DNA of 64,000 bases from Aselliscus stoliczkanus. Its lineage: Eukaryota > Chordata > Mammalia > Chiroptera > Hipposideridae. The translations under genes and the position numbers were made by a program. Below, one piece after another: positions 32,154 through 44,635 of this stretch. The notes below the pieces were generated by a model. The model saw only the letters and a list, made by a program, of their open reading frames with translations, ran no database searches and had not been told where the DNA came from. Location: the NCBI GenBank assembly GCA_033961575.1, contig CM066737.1:84254271-84318270 (forward strand), read 5' to 3'. Numbering within the stretch: the stretch's first letter is position 1; each line of letters opens with the position of its first letter.

Positions 32154-35100
32154 CAGTGAGCAAAACAAAACAAAACACCGAAACTTACAGGTACAAAAAC
32201 ATAGAATATTAGAGACAGAGGGGATCTTTGTGAATTTATAAGTTCATTTTATATGTAACTTGCAGCATTCCTCAAAGCCCACAGAAAATGAGAGTGAAAG
32301 AGAATTATTTACTTCTCAAAGCCAACTCATGACTGAATGGGACTAACCCAAGGTCATCTTCTAGTACACTTTCCATTAAAGTACTTGGCTGCATTTAAAG
32401 ATAGACAATGTGAAGCAGAAAGCTCTATTTCACAAAACCAGCTACTGGGATAAGGGTAGTGTTCGTAATTCAATAATTAAACAGACCACGCAATACCTCA
32501 AGACTGTTATCAAAGAAGGTTCCAAGGAAAAAGCATACAACTTACATAAAAACTAATGTCCTTTAGCTTACACAACATCTTTGTAGGAAAATTCATAGCT
32601 CCTTATTGTATGTAATATGAATGGAAAGCAAAAAAAAAAGTAAAAGAAAAAGGAAGCTGATTTAGTTAGATATTGATTTTTTTTAAATTACAAAAATCTT
32701 AATCAGTGCTTCATAAATATTACCCATTTAAGTTCATAACAAACTTATAAAATAAGTTTAATTATTATCCTTGTTTTACAGATAAGAAAATTTTGTGACC
32801 TGGAACAGATTATTCAAATTTTTTGTCTCAGTTTTCTTAAGTTGATAATTGCATTACAGTTATGGAAGAAAATGTCCTTATTCTTATTAAAATTCAGGGA
32901 GGAAGTGAATAATGGGAGATTTCATTTTTATAAGTCATACTGAGTGTCACAGTTCAAAAGTTTCAAAATCACCATAAATCAGCAAAAATCATTAAAATTT
33001 AGACTTGCATAAAATTCACAAATAATAAAGGAGACTAGTACTTTTGTCATGACAAAATTAACTTTCTCCCTTCTTAAAACAATGCTGAAATAAAATTCAT
33101 GTTTTTAGCAATTGAAATATTAGTAAACCTGTTGTTAAAGTGTCTGTGGATACCAAAAAGAATCCTCAAGCTGCAGAGAAAATAAGCTTACAGATATTGA
33201 AAATGGTCCATATTTTCAGCAATAATGAAGTAGTTTTATCTGAGCCAAATGTGATGTGTTAATATCACCACTGAGATTCATTTCTTGGGAGAAAAGCTAG
33301 AACCTATTTTCCCCAAAGTTCTAACTCTGGGTAAATCAGCTTGCAGAGACAATAACAATCATTTTGAGAAAGCTTCTCACCTGAGAGACTCTGTGGGGGA
33401 GAAAACCACCCTTCTGGCTGTTGACAGATGGGTTAAGCAGTGGACCATGATACAGAATAATAACCTTCTACTGTGCACTAAGCCTGCCGCTCAGGAATTG
33501 TCATGTACTGGAAATTCCCAATGAGCCCATAAGGTGTCAGTAGGAGACTTAATGAGCAGCAAATTTCCTAAATGAGTGTCTATCTGTCATGGAGTGTGGA
33601 AACGCCAATACATTCGGTAAAAGATTGTATCTGGCTTCCATCTCCATTCTGTGTGATCTTTGTCACAGAGAAACATGATTGGCCTGCTGAGTGGCTGTGC
33701 AGAAGAAGAAAAGCTTTCAAAGATTTCTGTATAGCAGGCTAGATGGTTCTGGGTGGGAAATGGAAGTTGTGTTCTCAACTGATTTGGGCCCCTTCACTTG
33801 CCCTAGCCCTCCGCCCTTGGCACTTATCTCTACATGCAAAAGGCTGCTTATCAAAAACACTTGCTACTCTCTGCCTGAGGGCTTTGTTTGGAGCTAGCTC
33901 AGTCTCTGTAGTGGGCAGACCCAAGTGCCCAGGAGAGTTATTACCCCAAGAAGCAGTTCTCAAACAACGATGGGCAGTACAGAGGCCCCTAGTGAGACTG
34001 AGCTCTAATTGCTGGCAGTAGGTACTACCTTATTAACAAACATTAGTGGCTTCCTCCCTTTCATGTCTCACTGCACTAGCCCCTAAAGAATTTCCAAGGA
34101 ATGACTTCCAAATAAAATACTTGTTTGGGGTTCTGCCCTTTCAGGGACTCCACAAACACAGACTTCCATTGAGGAATTTACAAAACCTCTTACATGGGAA
34201 GTAACATCCCTCTAGGCCATCAGGCCCAGAATGAATCATATATATCTTATTATGGATGAAATTACTTTTTTGGCAAACATGAATTATGGCCTTTAAGAAA
34301 AATAGATCTCACAGAATGGATCTTCAGCTTAAAATATATTTGAAAGGAAGAAGTTCTGCCTGCTTTGGCCTGCGGGCAGTATGGTACCACATCTTATTAG
34401 ATGCTCTGTATATTTATATAGGTGAACCCATTTAGTCTAAGTATGGCTTGGAGGAGCAAGTTTTTTCATTTTCTTGGCTCTTGATTCTGTATTCTCTGAG
34501 TCATTTCTTCACTTGATTCATCAATATAGACTTAGATAAAAGTAAGACCTTTACCATCAAACATTTCTTAAACCTTGGGATAACCCTTAAATAGCTACCC
34601 TTAAGAAGGTGAAAGTAGCATATTCAGAGAAAAGGTATAAGCCAAGAGCAAAGGAAGGAATATAAATCTATTAAAGAACAGACAGAGCAAACATTCCCAA
34701 TGTTTAGATTCCTCAGGCTTTGCTGACATACCTCATCCTCTCCACTCAACATCATCACCACTGATGAATCTCAAATCTTCTAGATTTGGATTTGGCACTT
34801 TGAGGAGGAAATCCCATGAGTGCTTTTTTTGTTTCGATTTTACAGTTATACCTTTATCACCTGAAAAACATATATGTAGCACTTCTTGGTGGCAGGCAAA
34901 ATTGTAAAACAGAAAAAAAAAATGTGTTGGAGTCCATGACCTCTCTTTCTTTGACAATTCATGATCCTTTCACTGAAGTAAAGTCTTTCTTTCCTACTTT
35001 ACCCTTATTTAGATCCACTGTCATGAAATATCGTGACTTCAATTATTTACAAATTAGTGACATTAGTTCTCCTAAGAGTGTTTGAATTCTCCTTCATTAT

Positions 35101-35941
35101 GTAATAGAAGGTTTTGTATCTCATGAATGCTATTTTGGACACAAACAAGTAGGTGAGTAATGGCTGTAGGAATGGGGAATCTTCTACTTTGAAAGGATTA
35201 ACTCACAATCACCTATATATCCACCATCCCTAAAATTTCCCACATTTCTTCATGGAATTTATGTTTTTTTGTGAAACTTAGGTGAAATATTCCATCTGTA
35301 ATTTTGGTTTAAAGAATTGCTATTATCTGACTACATGACAAACAGTAGGTTGTCACTGAACCACTGGGAATGAAAAGTGTGGCAAAGATAATCATTTTTT
35401 AAAAATTTGCCATTTGGTTCTTCATAGTCTCATAAAACTCATTTTATTTGAGGGTTCAAACGTTGCTTTCCTGAACAATAAAAAGCATCATAATTGTGAA
35501 GTCATCCGGGCCCTTTAGGTGAGAGAACTAAATGGGTTCAGGAAGTATGCAGGGAAAGAGTGTAAGAAAACCTAGTAACACATGCCCACCCACACCACTT
35601 TATTGAAAACAGAGAGCTGCATTGAACCCATTTCTACCCTATGAGGCCTGAATGCTAACTTAATCTCAAGTCAATTTGAGATACAAATTTAGAGGCTGAG
35701 ATAGAAGGTAGCAATAGAAAAGATTTGTTCTCTTCCTTGAAATTCTGAAGCATATGTGTTGTTTACTTAATATTCTTTCTTACATATTAGATTATGAGAG
35801 CACCTTATTCTTTTTAAAGAATGCTAGTCATACTCATATTAGTCAGTGTACCTGGGTGCTTTATTAATAGTTAATGTAAGATAAGCATTTAAAAATGATA
35901 AATGTCCAGGATTCATTCCTGTTGAAAATATATATATCACA
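32154..35941. other. Largely unique, no gene seen
   Basis: 32700-32830 (TTTTACAGATAAGAAAATTTTG) looks like a decayed MIR core. 33590-34160, ending AAATAAAATACTTGTTTGGGGTTC, might be an old LTR but lacks definable ends. Frames up to 92 codons (for example 33743-34021) show no motif. Confidence 0.4.
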
Positions 35942-36096
35942 CAGTAATACCTTGGTTTGCAAGCATGATTCATTCCAGAAACAAACTACTATATTGCAAG
36001 ACATCGCTCATTTACCACATTAAAATGTATTAGAAATGTTTGCTCGACTTGCAGAACACTCGCAAACCACGTTACTCACAATCCAAGGTTTTACTG
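35942..36096. mobile_element. Small Tigger-like MITE
   Basis: Inverted ends CAGTAATACCTTGG and CCAAGGTTTTACTG enclose 155 bp with GCAAGCATGATTCATTCC. TA follows the right end (36097-36098). The left TA has decayed. Non-coding. Confidence 0.72.
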
Positions 36097-36152
36097 TATA
36101 TATAAAACCCCATGGGTGTTTTTTTTACAGTTATACATTTATCGCCGGAGAG

Positions 36153-36154
<2 letters not shown>

Positions 36155-36209
<55 letters not shown>
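36155..36209. repeat. (AT)n microsatellite
   Basis: About 27 uninterrupted AT units lie immediately left of the L1 fragment that starts near 36210. Confidence 0.97.
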
Positions 36210-36211
<2 letters not shown>

Positions 36212-36267
36212 GCATATATACTTTAAGAATTTTTTTCTGTTTTTGTGAAAAATATCATTGGAATTTT

Positions 36268-36369
36268 TTTTTTTGAGGGCAGTGTCATGGGCCCTCATAT
36301 GTGGTACCCGAACCTGAGCCGCTGGCTTCCCAAGCCAATGCTTAACCACCGCGCCACTCGGCCGGCCCC
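36268..36369 (-). mobile_element. Short-class tRNA-head SINE
   Basis: Minus copy from poly(T)-GAGGGCAGTGTCATGGGCCC to CACTCGGCCGGCCCC. The perfect 17-bp duplication AATATCATTGGAATTTT (36251-36267, 36370-36386) lies in L1 ORF2 sequence. Confidence 0.96.
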
Positions 36370-36557
36370 AATATCATTGGAATTTTGATAGTGATTACAT
36401 TGAAGCTGTAGATGAATTTAGGTAGTATGATCATTTTAACAATATAATCTTTCCAATCCAAGAACACAGGATCTTTCCATTCATTTGTGTCTTCTTCAAT
36501 TTCTTTCATTAATGTCTTATAGTTTTCAAGGTATAGGACTTTCATCAGCTTGGTTAA

Positions 36558-36625
36558 ATTGTATTTGAAGATATTGCAAACGGGATTGCTTATTGTATTT
36601 GAAGATATTGCAAACGGGATTGCTT
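36558..36625. repeat. Exact 34-bp tandem duplication in L1 ORF2
   Basis: Two copies (36558-36591, 36592-36625) starting ATTGTATTTGAAGATATTGC are identical. Since 34 is not a multiple of three, the duplication shifts the reading frame of the ORF2 remnant. Confidence 0.93.
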
Positions 36626-38345
36626 TCTTAATTTCTCTTTTAGATAGTTTGTTGTTCGAGTACAGAAATACAACTGATTTTTGTATGTCGATTTTGTATC
36701 CTGAAAGTTTACTGAATTCCTTTATCAGTTCTAACAATTTTTTTGGTGGAGTTTTTAGAGTTTTCTATGTATAAGATCATATAAGCTGCAAACAGACATA
36801 ATTTTACTTATGCATTTCTGATTTGGATGCTTTTTTTTTCTTACCTAATTGCTCTGGCTAGGAATACCAGTGCTATATTGAATAGACATAGTAAGATGGG
36901 CATCCTTGTCTAATTCCTGATCTTAGAGGAAAAGCTTTTATCTCTTCATCCTTGAATATGATGTTATCTGTGGGCTTGTCATATATGGACTTTATTTTGT
37001 TGAGGTACATTCCTGCTACACCTGGTTTGTTGAAAGTTTTCATCATAAACGGATGTTTTATTTTGTCAAATTTTTTTTTCTGCATCTATTATGATATGAT
37101 TTTTCTGCTGCATTCTGTATGAGGTGTATCACATTTATTGATTTGCATTTGTTGAACCGTCCTTTTTTTTAAGGGATAAATTCCACTTGATCATGTTATA
37201 CCATCATTTTAACATGCTATTGAATTAGGTTTGCTAGTATATTTTGGTGAGAATTTTTGCATCTAGGTTCAACAAGGATACTGGCCTATGATTTTCTTTT
37301 CATCTATTGTCCTTGCCTGATTTTGGTATTTGGGTAATGCCGGCTTTGTAGAATGAGGTTGGATGTATTCCTTACTCCTTAAGTTTTCGAAGAGTTTGAT
37401 TAGTATTGATGTTAATTCTTCTTTAAATGTTTGATAGAATTTATCAATGAAGTTGTCTGGTCCTGGACTTTTCTTTGTTAGAAGACTTTTGATTACTGAT
37501 TCAGTCTCATTAGTTATAGGACTATTCAGTTTTCTGTTTCTTCATAATTCAGTCTTCATAGGTTGTATCTTTCTAAAAATGTATCCATTTATTCTAGGTT
37601 ATGCAATTTGTGTATAATTGTAGTAGTCTCTTATGATCCTTTGAAATTATATAGTATCAGTTGTGATGTCTCCTCTTTCATTTCTGATTGTATTTGAGTC
37701 TTCTCTCTGTTTTCTTATTTTATCACACTAAAGGTTCATCAGTTTTATCTTTAGAAACAAAACAAGAAAACCCCCAGCATTTAGTTGTATTGATCTTTTG
37801 TGTTGCTTTTCTATTCTATATGTCATTATTTCTTATCTGATCTTTGTTTTTTCCTTCTTTCTGCTAACTGTGGGGTTAGATTTTTTTTCCTAGTTCTTTG
37901 AGGTATAGGATTAGGCTGTTTATTTGAGATCTTTATTTTTTCTTCATGTAGGTATTTATCATGATAAACTTTCCTCTAGAACTGCTTTTGCAACATCCCA
38001 TAAGTTTTGGTATGTTGTGTTTTCATTTTTGTTTGCCTCAAGATATTTTTTATTTCCTTTTTGATTTCTTCTTTGATCCATTGGTTGTTCTGGAGTGTGT
38101 TATTTAATTTCCACATATTTGTGAATTTTCCAGTTTTCATTCTGTTACTGATTTTCAAATTCATACCATTGTGGTTAGAAAAGATAGTTGGTATGATTTC
38201 AATCTTCTTAAATTTGTTAAGACTTGTTTTGTGATGTTATGTATGATGTATCATGGAGAATATTCCATGTGCATTTGAGAAGAATTCATATGCTGCTGTT
38301 GGATACAATGTTATTTAATATTTGCTCTGTAATATTTGGCCCCTG

Positions 38346-38818
38346 GAGACTGGTTATACTTCCCTGCAAGATATACCCTCATTTTTAAAGATAACCTTCT
38401 TTGAGTTAATGACCATTTGTCCTTAATGTGATCAAAAATGTTTTCAGATCCCTGTGGGATAATGTGGGCAGCACCATGAATTTGTGTTTGCTGTCACCAA
38501 AGGAAAAAGGAATCCTGCTCTTTATAATATTTCATGTAACTTTTGGGCTAATAATATAACCTTTATTCTGAAAATAGCCCACTGCTCACTAAAAATATTA
38601 CCCAGCTATGGAAAAGCCTGAGTCTTGTCATTAGCACCAAACATTTCAATGTGTGTTTTCATAAGATTGGGATCCAAGTTGTTTAAAAAAGAAAGTAATT
38701 ATCTATAAAAAGAATGTTATATATTAAATAGATTTATTACTGCTTTTTATGAAGCCCAGCATGCAATTTTATCCCTTCTAAACTGCAGAGGTAACTAGCC
38801 AGTGCCCTAGTCGCGTGG
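38346..38818. other. Unique stretch
   Basis: Nothing recognised. Confidence 0.4.
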
Positions 38819-38975
38819 GCTTTCAAACTGCAATGTGCATAGAAATCCCCTGGGTATCTTATTAACATGCAGATTCTGATTCAGTAGTTCTGTAACAGGA
38901 CCTGAGATTCTGAAATTCTAACGAGTTCCCAGGTGATGCTGGACTATGTACCAGGCTTTGAGTAACAAGCAGCTA
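38819..38975. mobile_element. MER5-like hAT MITE
   Basis: TTTCAAACTGCAATGTGCAT, GAAATCCCCTGGGTATCTTA, ACATGCAGATTCTGATTCAG and CCCAGGTGATGCTGGACTAT are classic MER5A phrases. Confidence 0.82.
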
Positions 38976-39966
38976 GACATACTGAAGGGACAAATTTATT
39001 CTCCCCAAAGCCCAGGTAGGAACAAGCTACCTTAACCTTTATCACTTTTGATTTTGTGGTTTAGCTTGGCATCAGCAAAAGTAACTAATGTTGGGATAAA
39101 ATTATGGAATTCAATTATACCTTTGGGTTCTCTGAGACAGACCCAAGTATAAGCATTTTTTGTCAGCTTTGCACAAAATTTGGGCTACTCCTATCTTTTC
39201 CTACAGATTTTTGCATTTAGCTTGCTTTGAATTGCTCCACACCAGTGTACTCTCTGCCTCCTCCCTTTTTTGCTCCCAGACCTGTAAAGAACTCAAACAT
39301 CTACATCCAACACAGCTGCTATATATTCTTTGGAAAATCCTATTGAGTACGTGCACAAGGAGAGGCTAACTGCGCAATATATTTGAGGCCTGTTATCTGC
39401 CTTCCTCTCACCCCTATTTCTTTGGACACTTGCACAGGGGAGCCCAGTCTCTTTTGGTCACTGTCAGCCCAAAGATATTCTACTGGAGAAGTTGGCAATT
39501 GCCTCTACAAACATTCCTTCACTCTGACCAGGGTCTTTCTGTCTCTCGTTGCCATTTGGAATATTCTGCAATGGAGAGTGTTACAGTATTTTGATTAGTT
39601 GTAGCAAACAAAACAAAACAAAACAAAACAAAATGATGGAGCAGTTTCTACAACAGGAAAACTGCTAATATTTTCCTCCCACTACTACAAAAAGAGAAGC
39701 TCTTTCATAAAAATTTGAGTTGATTTGCTTTATAAAGCTTTCTCATTGGAAGTCCAACTGGTAGCTAACAGATTCTGCTCCTCTAACATAGTGTAGCTCT
39801 TTAAGGGACTAGTAGCACATGTGATTTTAGGAAGAAATGAGGAGGAAGAAGAGAAGAGAGATACTGTTTACGATGTCTTTGACTAGAAATTCCCTAATTA
39901 ATTAAGCACTAAAATCTTACAGGCTTCCTCTGTGTACTCTGCAAGGGATGCCATGAGGAATAGTGC
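38976..39966. other. Unique stretch, no gene seen
   Basis: Contains (AAAAC)n at about 39607-39632. Frames under 72 codons lack motifs. Confidence 0.4.
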
Positions 39967-40071
39967 CTTTTTTTTTTGAGGGCAGTGTCACTGGCCCTCA
40001 CATGTGGGACCCAAACTGGGGCCGCTGGCTTCCCAGGCCAGCGCTTAACCACCACTCCACTCGGCCGGCCC
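39967..40071 (-). mobile_element. Short-class tRNA-head SINE
   Basis: Poly(T)-GAGGGCAGTGTCACTGGCCC through CTCCACTCGGCCGGCCC. The perfect duplication GAGGAATAGTGC flanks it (39955-39966, 40072-40083). Confidence 0.96.
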
Positions 40072-40300
40072 GAGGAATAGTGCTTTGAGGTGACATCATC
40101 TGCAGGATATACACTGCCCACAGCCGTAGATTGCTATTAGGAAATGGCATTCTTAATAAAGTTTAAGGAAAATGCCAGAGCCTTTCATTTCCTGGGCATT
40201 ATTAGTGTGAGCCTGACAATTACTGACAGCTAGTCGGAACATTGTTTATGTTTTTTGCTCTCTGGGCATTTCCTAATTATGAATAATTATTCTATTAATC

Positions 40301-40850
40301 ATGCACTTGAAACAAGTAAATCATCTAGCAGAACATCATAATCAGTTGCATCAAAGAGCCTTCCAGGAAGACCCCCTGTGGCTTTGTTTAAGCCTTTCCA
40401 TACCCCTCCCCAGATACTTTCAGAAAAGTCAGAAGTGTCTCCTAGCACTGAAACAAATACATCAGTGGACATCTTTGCAAATGAAGCCACAACCTTTGAA
40501 AGAAGTGATTCTGATTTATTTATTAAGGTTCCCTGAGAATCCTGTGACTTTCCAGACGTACCCTGTGGGTGACCTCAGGGTCTGCTACAGGCTGACAGTG
40601 ATCATTTGCAAAGGACTGTTCCTTCTTGGGAGACTCCTAAGGATTCCTGACATTCGTGTTTTATCCCAGCTACTAGCTGGACCTGCCGATGTATTTACAC
40701 GTCCTCATCCTAAAGGCAAGCCTCCAATAATCATAAAATTCTCCTGAGTCAACTGACAAAGTGAAAATTGCTATTAAATTTACTCAGAGGAGCCTCCCAA
40801 CTTCAAATTTTGGTGAAGAATTACTTTCCATAACCTTTCTCTTTCCCTCC
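40301..40850 (+). pseudogene. Unrecognised protein-like remnant, very uncertain
   Basis: An open plus frame of 148 codons spans 40301-40747, the longest here outside a known repeat. A different frame, 40339-40533, has a more protein-like composition (SLPGRPPVALFKPFHTPPQI; TTFERSDSDLFIKVP). A third frame continues across 40737-40830 (STDKVKIAIKFTQRSL). If these are one sequence it has two frame changes. The minus strand is also open over 40560-40299 (IWGGVWKGLNKATGGLPGRL), which weakens the case. I recognise no family. No splice sites or poly(A) tail are evident. A decayed retrocopy or chance openness are both possible. Confidence 0.2.
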
Positions 40851-41736
40851 CTACCTCCCTCCCTTCTTCCTTCCTAAATTTGTGTTGACATATGAATGCT
40901 TGGATCCCTCAATCTGTAACACATCTTTCTCCCAGCCATTACTGTGGGGTGCTGCAAAGAAGATTAGCTTTCTGGAGATGTCACTGGAGTGGCAGATCCC
41001 AGAAACTGGTAGGTCAATATTCTTTTTAATATTGTATTTCTTCTTTTCAGTATTTCTTTTATTATCCCTTACTATTGGGTACTGTAATCTTTCCTCTATA
41101 AAAAAGAAAATGAATTGAATTTTGATACAATTAATTGAATTCAAAACCAGAGTCAAAATCACCATCACTAGCAAGTGACACAAAGACCGTTTGCATTGAC
41201 ATTGAAGGAAAGGCAAGGTAAAACATTCTGTCATCAGTCATTCTATTAAATACATTTACTATGACTCTCCTGGACACCAGGTGCCCTGCTAGGCTCTGTA
41301 TGTTTTCTGTGTGTAGGGTGAGAAGGGAATGAGAAGGTATAAATCTGAATAAAAGACATTTCCTTTGGTCAGGGAATCCACACTTTATTTGACCAAATGG
41401 AAGCTGAAATGGGACACAGAATTGAGTGAAGTCACATGTTCCAGTTCCATGTTTACTAAATTGACCATTTTTAACAGTTTAACATGATGGGTAGCCAAAT
41501 GTTATTTGGCTGTACAGAAGTGGTTGATGACTATCTAATGAGGCATCACAAAACCCTTACTACACATTTAAAATGAATAGAAAAGCTGGAGTAACAGGAA
41601 TTTAATGTGTGATCAGGTGTAGAAGCCAGGGATGTGCCGGCTTAGATCTCCTTTTAAGAAATAACTTGCTGTTCAGCAGCAAGGGGTACCATTGACTGAT
41701 AACCTCCAGCTGCATTGCCTTCAGGATCCCTCTCAG
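40851..41736. other. Unique stretch
   Basis: Starts in a C/T-rich tract (about 40840-40876). 41245-41340 may be an old L2/MIR-age fragment (CTCCTGGACACCAGGTGCCC). Confidence 0.35.
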
Positions 41737-42052
41737 GTGTTATGGGCTGAAGATTTGTGTCCTCTAAAAATTCATATGGTTTCAGGAGATGGGGCATTTG
41801 GGAGGTGATTGGGTCAGAGTGAAGAACCCTCTTGAGTGGGATTAGTGCCCTTATAAGTGGAGACAAGAGAGATCACTTTTTCTCTCTCCCTCTCCACTCT
41901 ACACCATGTGAAGACACAAGGAGAAGACCACGAGATCTGCCAGCATCTTGATCTTGGACTTGCTAGCTTCTAAAACTGTGAGAAATAAATGTTTGTTGTG
42001 TAAGCCATTTAGTCTAAGGTACATGATTTGTTGAGTTATTCAAGCTGACTGT
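41737..42052 (+). mobile_element. MaLR-type (MLT1/MST-like) LTR
   Basis: TGTTATGGGCTGAAGATTTG, GGTGATTGGGTCAGAGTGAA, GATTAGTGCCCTTATAAGTG, GATCTTGGACTTGCTAGC and AACTGTGAGAAATAAATGTT follow the MaLR LTR order on the plus strand. It is shorter than the copy at 31774-32153, with internal losses. Confidence 0.8.
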
Positions 42053-42874
42053 GACATCTCTGCAGCCGCCGCCATGCTCTTCCTTCACAGTGCCCAGTCA
42101 GTAGCTGTGCAGGATGTCATTACTAAGGCCTGGACATTCGTACTCAGTACAAAGATCCTCTAATAAGAAATCTTTGCTCCCTAGCTCCTATTGGGTTAGC
42201 AGAGACTTTGTCAGATCTGCATCGTGGACTACGGCTGTCTCTGCCCAATCCTGCTCCCTTTCCCCCTTTTACCTTTCTCAGGTATTTTCCCACAATGAAA
42301 TTCTTGGACTCATAACTATTTCTTTATGCCTGTTTCCTAAAGGACACCAAGGACCCACTGTCTCTGCCTAAACTTGTAACTTATTTAAAGAAAAATAGAA
42401 ATAACTTTAAATCAAGGTCAGAAGTTGTAAAATGTCTGCAAAATTTTCTACCCATTGCTAAACTGTCTTCCCCCCAAAAAGAAGTTCTGTTTCTTTGGGC
42501 AAGTTGCTGAGCCAGCGTAAATATCTTTTTGGAGGAGTCTCAATCAAATAACAAGAGGGAGGTTTGGTTGGGACTGCTCCAAGTACAGGGAGTACATTGT
42601 CTCTGGAGAAATTAAAAATAATAAAAGAGTCACCTAAAAGTTTGTATAATTTTATTATCAGAGTGGGCCCAGTAATTTTTTAAAAATATTGGTAATAAAG
42701 TAAGTTTTCCCTTGTAAGGGTAGAATGCTCCCCATCCCCTAACCTCTACCTTGGTACACCACTGTGAAGTGGTTAAATTATAAATGTAAAATAGCCAAAA
42801 GTAGTTAAAAGAAAGATTATGAAATCTCAGATTCTCCCCTTTCTGGTTCCTGATTACAAAATTGGACAAATCCT
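42053..42874. other. Unique stretch, no gene seen
   Basis: Small frames (42114-42371 plus) lack motifs. Nothing else was recognised. Confidence 0.4.
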
Positions 42875-42973
42875 AGGGCCGGCCGAGTGGCGTGGTGGTT
42901 AAGCACTGGCTTGGGAAGCCAGTGGCCCCGGTTCTGTTCCACATACGAGGGCCAGTGACACTGCCCTCAAAAA
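42875..42973 (+). mobile_element. Short-class tRNA-head SINE
   Basis: GGGCCGGCCGAGTGGCGTGG to ACACTGCCCTC and A's. The duplication AAATTGGACAAATCCT / AAATTGGGCAAATCCT flanks it (42858-42873, 42974-42989). Confidence 0.95.
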
Positions 42974-43151
42974 AAATTGGGCAAATCCTTTACTTTTGGA
43001 TATTAAATTGTCCTATTTAAAACTGTAATGTCACATTTATTATTTTAACGATATTACAGTTAACACTGTGTTTGTATGTCAAGGGGACTAGAGTGATAGG
43101 AGTTGTAGTCTCGTCCCCTTATTACTCCTCCTTCCCTCAGTGTAGCACTCC

Positions 43152-43234
<83 letters not shown>
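43152..43234. repeat. Compound microsatellite (TG)n(AG)n
   Basis: About 19 TG units (43152-43190) change directly to about 22 AG units (43191-43234). Confidence 0.97.
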
Positions 43235-43237
<3 letters not shown>

Positions 43238-44524
43238 GTTGGTCGGGTCTGTGTCTGAATATTCCTTCTACCTCACTCTTATACATGTAGATGCTCCAGG
43301 TTTGGGAACAGGGAGGAAAATCGCGGGCATAGAAATGCTCATATGTAATTGATGCCTGTTGAAGCCTCATGTCTCACTCTAATTTGGTTTCAGTCTGCCT
43401 GTGACTACTGGTATATAGGAGGTGTGGTTGATACTCAGGGTGGGCATCAGCTTTCTGTCGATCACTCCAGCACTGAGAGGCCCTGCAGAGCAGTAATGTA
43501 TTATCACCTTCTGGCTCCCTGCCATCACTCTATACTTCCAATCCCCTCTCGAGGTTGAGTATCCTACTGCTTGGCAAACCAGTGTCTTGAGAAAGCCCAG
43601 AGCTCCTCTTGGAGCTGTTGCAACTGCTGTTGTCCCCTTCTCCAAGGAATACTAAAAACTAGAATGGGATGAAGGTGCATCTGTTATTTCCTAAGCCCTC
43701 CTACACTATGACCTCTTGAAGTCTGGCTGGCCTCAACCACTGCAGTTGGACTCTCATCTTCAGAAATCCCTATGAGATTAGAAAACGGCATCTTTCTATT
43801 CAGTGTGTCATGAACCTCTAGATAATGCCTGTCAAATTACTCCCAAAACTCTCTTATGGCTCCCCTTAAGCTGTGGTATCAGGATATCCAGGTGAGAAAG
43901 TAGGAAAATAAAACCCAGCTTACCCTTCTTGCAAACTAGCCAAAATTTATAAGGGATTCTCTTAGAACAAACCCATCACTATCGCCACTTGGATTTAGGA
44001 GAAGAGTTTCGGAGGGAGAAGACAGGAGTCTTTTGGGGGTACCCTGCATGTTCCAAAAGCTGTCGAGCATGGCTCGCCTTCCTGCTGTCTCGCCTTCCTG
44101 CATAATTACATATGAGCAGGAAGGCCTCGGCCAATTCTTGGATGAAAGGGTGCATGATGGTAGTAGAGCTGATTCTGTTGCCTCTAAATGCCTTTGAGTA
44201 GATCGTATTCATAGAAAGGCCTTCTTGAGAGTAACTGGATTCAAAGGGTCTCTTTTTTTCTTCAGTCAAGCCTAGACTAACAAGGAAAATGCCACATTAA
44301 CAGCCCATATTCCAGTTGCTTACCTATAAAAAGGGGATTAGACAAAATAATCCCTAAAAGTGTCTTTCAGTTCGTATAGTGCATGAGTCAGATATTTCCC
44401 ACCGAAATCAAAATTAGATCACTGCATCCCCACTGAATCTTTTTACTCATCACAAAATTATTGAATCCTAACAATTGCATATCACATCGCTACATAAGTT
44501 GTTTATATATGTTTCTTCCTATTA
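43235..44524. other. Unique stretch, no gene seen
   Basis: Frames up to 96 codons without motif (43979-44269 minus). No repeat recognised. Confidence 0.4.
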
Positions 44525-44635
44525 TACCATAAGTTCCTCAATGACAGACAGCAAACCTGCCTTTAATTCTTGTTGTGTCCTTATCACATAATAGACCCTC
44601 AATCAATCTTGTCTGAAAGAATGTGTTTTTATGCA
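44525..44635 (+). mobile_element. L2 3'-end fragment
   Basis: CATAAGTTCCTCAATGACAG, TGTTGTGTCCTTATCACATA and GACCCTCAATCAATCTTG match the common L2 end (order: 'gtgagctccttgagggcag', 'cacatagtaggcgctcaataa'). Confidence 0.6.

Larger units (their letters stand above)
36210..38345 (-). mobile_element. L1 ORF2 internal fragment (linker and reverse transcriptase)
   Basis: The minus strand encodes pieces of ORF2p: the pre-RT linker (WKLNNTLQNNQWIKEEIKKE, 38164-37976), the RT palm region (NIIFKDEEIKAFPLRSGIRQ then GCP, 37085-36873), and the RT thumb side ([19 protein letters not shown], 36737-36342). Neither the 5' half nor the 3' UTR is present, so the element was cut on both sides. It is dead through several stops and shifts and is interrupted by a SINE at 36268-36369. 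Confidence 0.85.

Noticed and set aside
34836..34880. Shared words near 34841 and 36127 (ACAGTTATAC, TTTATC)
   Set aside because: The match is short and soon lost; too little to call a repeat pair.
36155..36209. AT-rich run as replication origin or cruciform element
   Set aside because: A simple AT microsatellite explains it; nothing else supports an origin.
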